From Chromobotia macracanthus (lineage: Eukaryota > Chordata > Actinopteri > Cypriniformes > Botiidae), in the NCBI GenBank assembly GCA_036877525.1, contig JAZGTH010000009.1, positions 702,001 to 766,000 on the forward strand: DNA of 64,000 bases, in the 5' to 3' direction. Below, piece after piece: positions 61,015-64,000 of this stretch (its first letter is position 1; each line of letters begins with the position of its first letter). Both the position numbers and the translations under genes were made by a program. The notes under the pieces were generated by a model. The model did no database searches and was not told the origin of the DNA. It was given only the letters and a program-made list of their open reading frames with translations.

Positions 61015-62067
61015 ATGGAAACAGCAGTACCTTTAGGAATGTTTTATGACAATGTGTCAGTCGTGGATTTGGACAGTACGTCTGTAAACAACATCTATAT
61101 TCACAACCAGTTTGATGCCTTCAGTGTTACTATGGCCGTCCTCTATCTGGCAGTTTGCATTGTGGGATTCGGTGGGAACTCCCTGGTCATTATCACTATT
61201 CTGAAGCTGGACAAAATGTCATCTGCAACCACTGTCTACATTTTCAACCTGGCTTTAGCTGATGGCCTCTTCATGATAGGACTTCCCTTTATTGCTATCC
61301 AAAACTTCCAGGACCAGTGGATCTTCGGAGATGTGGTCTGTAAACTGGTTATGGTTCTGGATGGCATCAACCAGTTTACAAGCGTATTTTGCCTAACCGT
61401 GATGAGTGTTGACCGGTATATGGCCCTAGTAGATCCACTGCGATTTGCTCGTTGGCGAACGCCACAACGGGCAAAAATCATTGCTGCCTTAATGTGGTTT
61501 ATCTCTCTATTTCCTGTCTTGCCTATGGCTTTTCACTTTTCAGCCCACTACGGTCTGTGCACTATAGACCCCCATGTGGCCTCTGACACATGGTGGTTGT
61601 CCTTTCTCATCTACACATTTATACTGGGCTTTGCTCTGCCCTTCACTGTGATGATTGTGTTTTACACTGCACTGGTGGTGACTCTGAGAAATGCCAGCAG
61701 GCAACAGGGTGGTACTTCCTCCTCTCTGGAGAGCCATAGGCTGGAGAAACAGGTAACCAAGATGGTTGTGGCAGTTATCGTGGTGTTTGGCATATGCTGG
61801 CTGCCATTCTACGTCTTCAATTTCTGCTCTCTGCACCAAACTGATCTGGTACTGAATTTCACCCGTGGTTTTGAGTTTGTGGTGCTACTGTCCTACTCAT
61901 GGAGCTGTGCTAATCCCATACTGTATGCATGTCTGTCTGAAACATTCCGAAGACATTTCCATGCCCTACTATGCCCTCAAAAAAGCCCCCCCACACATTG
62001 TGACAGAGACACTGAGGGCTTCGTCCTGCATGACACTAACACACAAGATGCAAGCGTGTTAGCTTAG
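61015..62067 (+). CDS. sstr2: Somatostatin-receptor-type GPCR (SSTR2/3/5 class), probable sstr2 or sstr2 paralogue
   Basis: A single-exon 350-residue class A GPCR. Seven hydrophobic helices lie near residues 38-63, 73-96, 109-131, 154-174, 194-219, 250-271 and 284-307. Family landmarks: N-glycosylation site NVS at 13-15; GGN with N55 (1.50); LALAD with D83 (2.50); C109 and C182 for the extracellular disulfide; LDGINQF with D116, equivalent to the ligand-binding Asp of somatostatin receptors; TSVFCLTVMSVDRY with DRY at 133-135; CWLPF at 261-265 followed by FN with N269; SCANPILY at 297-304; and C320 as a possible palmitoylation site. VDGINQFTS[IV]FCLTVMS is typical of SSTR2/3/5 rather than SSTR1/4. 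Adjacency to slc39a11 as in human favours sstr2. Oddities: DRYMALVDP replaces DRYLAVVHP, and YSWSCANP replaces the family YANSCANP. The ATG has G at -3 and G at +4. Somatostatin receptors signal through Gi/o at the plasma membrane. Which paralogue (2, 5 or a teleost duplicate) is not certain. Confidence 0.85.
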   Translation: METAVPLGMFYDNVSVVDLDSTSVNNIYIHNQFDAFSVTMAVLYLAVCIVGFGGNSLVIITILKLDKMSSATTVYIFNLALADGLFMIGLPFIAIQNFQDQWIFGDVVCKLVMVLDGINQFTSVFCLTVMSVDRYMALVDPLRFARWRTPQRAKIIAALMWFISLFPVLPMAFHFSAHYGLCTIDPHVASDTWWLSFLIYTFILGFALPFTVMIVFYTALVVTLRNASRQQGGTSSSLESHRLEKQVTKMVVAVIVVFGICWLPFYVFNFCSLHQTDLVLNFTRGFEFVVLLSYSWSCANPILYACLSETFRRHFHALLCPQKSPPTHCDRDTEGFVLHDTNTQDASVLA

Positions 62068-62240
62068 GATGTCTCCCACTGAGACTGATATCACATTCTA
62101 AATATTTCTATGCTTATGTATTCCCACGTTATTGTAAACAGACAATTCCTGCTTCCAGAGCCTCTACTTATCATCTTATTTTTGTAGGGCACTTCAAAGT
62201 ACTGCCTTTTACGCCACTGAGATTGCTTTTGCTACTAAGC

Positions 62241-62246
62241 AATAAA
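62241..62246 (+). terminator. Polyadenylation signal AATAAA of the receptor gene
   Basis: First canonical AATAAA after the stop codon, about 174 nt into the 3' UTR, followed by a mixed A/G stretch. A cleavage site 15-30 nt downstream would be expected. Later AATAAA-like sites exist, so a longer 3' UTR is possible. Confidence 0.5.
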
Positions 62247-63765
62247 GAAAAAGACTGCAGACTGAGGCACTGATAACTCTCCCTGATGCAACGTTTTCAA
62301 TGACAGCAATATCACAAAAGCAAAGTTGACTCAGTGTGTGAGAGTTTACTCTGTGTCTCTATGCAAAGGAAGGTCTATGTTGCAAGAGTGATTATGCAAT
62401 TTCTGCCCCCAAAAGTGCTTTCAAATTGATTGTGGATTTTTTTGGATGATGTTATGGTTGTCATGGCAACCAGTTGAGTGAATTATGTGAGATGGGATTC
62501 TCGTGTGACTGTTGCCACATGACACATGGCTTAAAAATGTGGCTGTAATTCATGAGAGATTTGTTTAAAAACAGTAGATGAATTACTGATGATAATGTAA
62601 CAGTCAACTTTGCCATGATTTTAAGGGTCATGTGTATAAAATTACTGAAAATTAACTACACAGGGTAATATATATTTTTAATCACAGTTTCTTTGCATTT
62701 GTTATGGAAATACTTTTTCAGATATTGTCATTTGGTTGGGAAGGGGTCCAAAATAATTAGATTATAAACGATTGCTTAACCATGTTTTCAATGTTTTACA
62801 ATAGGTTGCATATCAGATTTACTACATATCAGCACTGATATTTTACTCTATTGCATGTCTAGGATATTTGCAAATAATCATACTTTGTTTTTACACATGT
62901 AAATTATTATCGTTCATCAACATTAAAATGCAAATTTGATGACAGAGTGTGTAATTCTCTTTGTTCAAGCAAGAAAGACTGTTTAAACATTTCTCAATGT
63001 TCTCACAACTCTGAGCACATCCTACCAAAGATTTTTAGAAGTAGTCAAAGAAATAAATTTTAGACCAGACTAGATGAAAAAAACAACCATCTGCCTCCAG
63101 AGCAGTTTTAGTTTTGCATCTCGAGAAAGTTTAGCCTGCTATGGATTTTACAAGGAGAAACTAATCTATCATCTACATGAAGTTTGACTCAGGTTGGTAT
63201 TAATATCTAGACAGGGTTTGAAGCAGCAGAGAACTGAAGCACAACTGATGTTTCTCCCACATCTGGCTACATTTAAAATGCTATAAATGTGTTGTTTTCA
63301 CATCACTTTTATAGGCAGCAAAGGTGCAATGCAAGCCTATAACATGCCCTTCATTTTTACTGTTCATAGTAAAAGGGGAATCTAGCAATAAGGGTTCAAG
63401 CACACAGACAGACAGACAGATAAAAAGCATCAGATGCTTGAAAAGACAGACCACTTTAAAAAGCATCATTCTCATGTGCAAATCTAGAGAAATATATCCC
63501 ATGATTCCATGCAGCTGGTTGACAACCAGAATTTATACCTCTAACATAAAACAGATGCTCTTTGAGCTATTAAGTCTTCTACACAAATCAATTAAGGTAC
63601 AAAATTAGAAAGATGGGAAAAGCCTTCATGCAGAATATGTACCAGAACATTTTAAAATAGCATCTCTCAGGATCCAACATTAAACATGACTATACGACAG
63701 GGGAGACAGCTGTTTTCAGCTGTCCCATTTTCATAATGTTGTATTTCAACATTATGAAATGCCGT
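62247..63765. other. Region downstream of the receptor gene, no gene seen
   Basis: AT-rich sequence after the polyadenylation signal with only short spurious reading frames and a small (AGAC)n run near 63405-63420. It may include an extended 3' UTR. Confidence 0.6.
63729..63759. repeat. Perfect 13-bp inverted repeat with 5-nt loop
   Basis: TTTCATAATGTTG (63729-63741) and CAACATTATGAAA (63747-63759) are exact reverse complements with loop TATTT. It abuts the 3' end of SINE copy 3. Confidence 0.85.
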
Positions 63766-63962
63766 ATTTGTCAATGTATGGTGACCTATCCCACAGAACC
63801 TCTGAATTTAACCCATTCAGTGAGAAGTGAACACACACACAGCAGTGGGCAATTATTACTGCAGTGCCCAGGAACAACTGGGGAAAAGGTGCCTTGCTCA
63901 AAAGAACTCTCAGTCGTTCTCTTCCAGCTGTGGGATTTAACCATTATGCTATAACTGCCCCC
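63766..63962 (-). mobile_element. HE1-like tRNA-derived SINE, copy 3 (inverted)
   Basis: Read on minus: GGGGGCAGTTATAGCATAAT (head), GAGCAAGGCACCTTTTCCCC, TGCCCACTGCTGTGTGTGTG, GGGTTAAATTCAGAGGTTCT and a tail ending TTGACAAAT. More diverged than copy 2. Lies downstream of the receptor gene. Confidence 0.75.
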
Positions 63963-64000
63963 ATATAAAGAACAACACTGAAATCAAACTCAGTTTTGTG

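Noticed and set aside
61540..61839. Antisense 99-aa reading frame within the receptor gene
   Set aside because: Shadow of the conserved GPCR coding sequence on the opposite strand.

Overview
The window is vertebrate nuclear DNA, most likely from a cyprinid or related otophysan fish. It has long AT-rich introns, tRNA-derived SINEs of the DANA/V-SINE and HE1-like types, fold-back MITEs of kinds common in carp and zebrafish, and many tandem repeats. Two protein-coding genes can be supported. I found no bacterial, viral or rRNA features.

Gene 1 is slc39a11 (zinc transporter ZIP11) on the minus strand. It fills about 58.2 kb down to the left edge. I place a non-coding first exon near 58.17-58.23 kb and five coding exons at 55767-55884, 54954-54992, 46883-47041, 21337-21478 and 2396-2563. 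Together they encode the first 205 residues of a protein that is about 340 residues in other vertebrates; the rest lies beyond position 1. All junction phases agree. One intron (21336-2564) uses a GC-AG boundary, with a possible alternative GT donor 21 nt upstream.

Gene 2 is an intronless-coding somatostatin-receptor-type GPCR on the plus strand (61015-62067, 350 aa), head to head with slc39a11. The same two genes are neighbours in human (SLC39A11-SSTR2, 17q), which supports sstr2 or an sstr2 paralogue. The protein has an altered TM7 signature and an altered second intracellular loop.

Four large tandem arrays lie within slc39a11 introns: a 12-bp CAGCTG-containing array of about 148 copies in intron 1 close to the promoter (56172-57948); a 31-bp minisatellite of about 186 copies in intron 5 (13411-19189); a degenerate 12-bp array with an internal duplication (9857-10255); and a short 27-bp x 6 array (23404-23560). 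Interspersed elements include one DANA-like SINE, three HE1-like SINE copies, two MITEs and a Tc1/mariner transposase remnant. The rest is intronic or intergenic DNA with no recognisable gene. A few segments look like candidate enhancers, but only by motif content.
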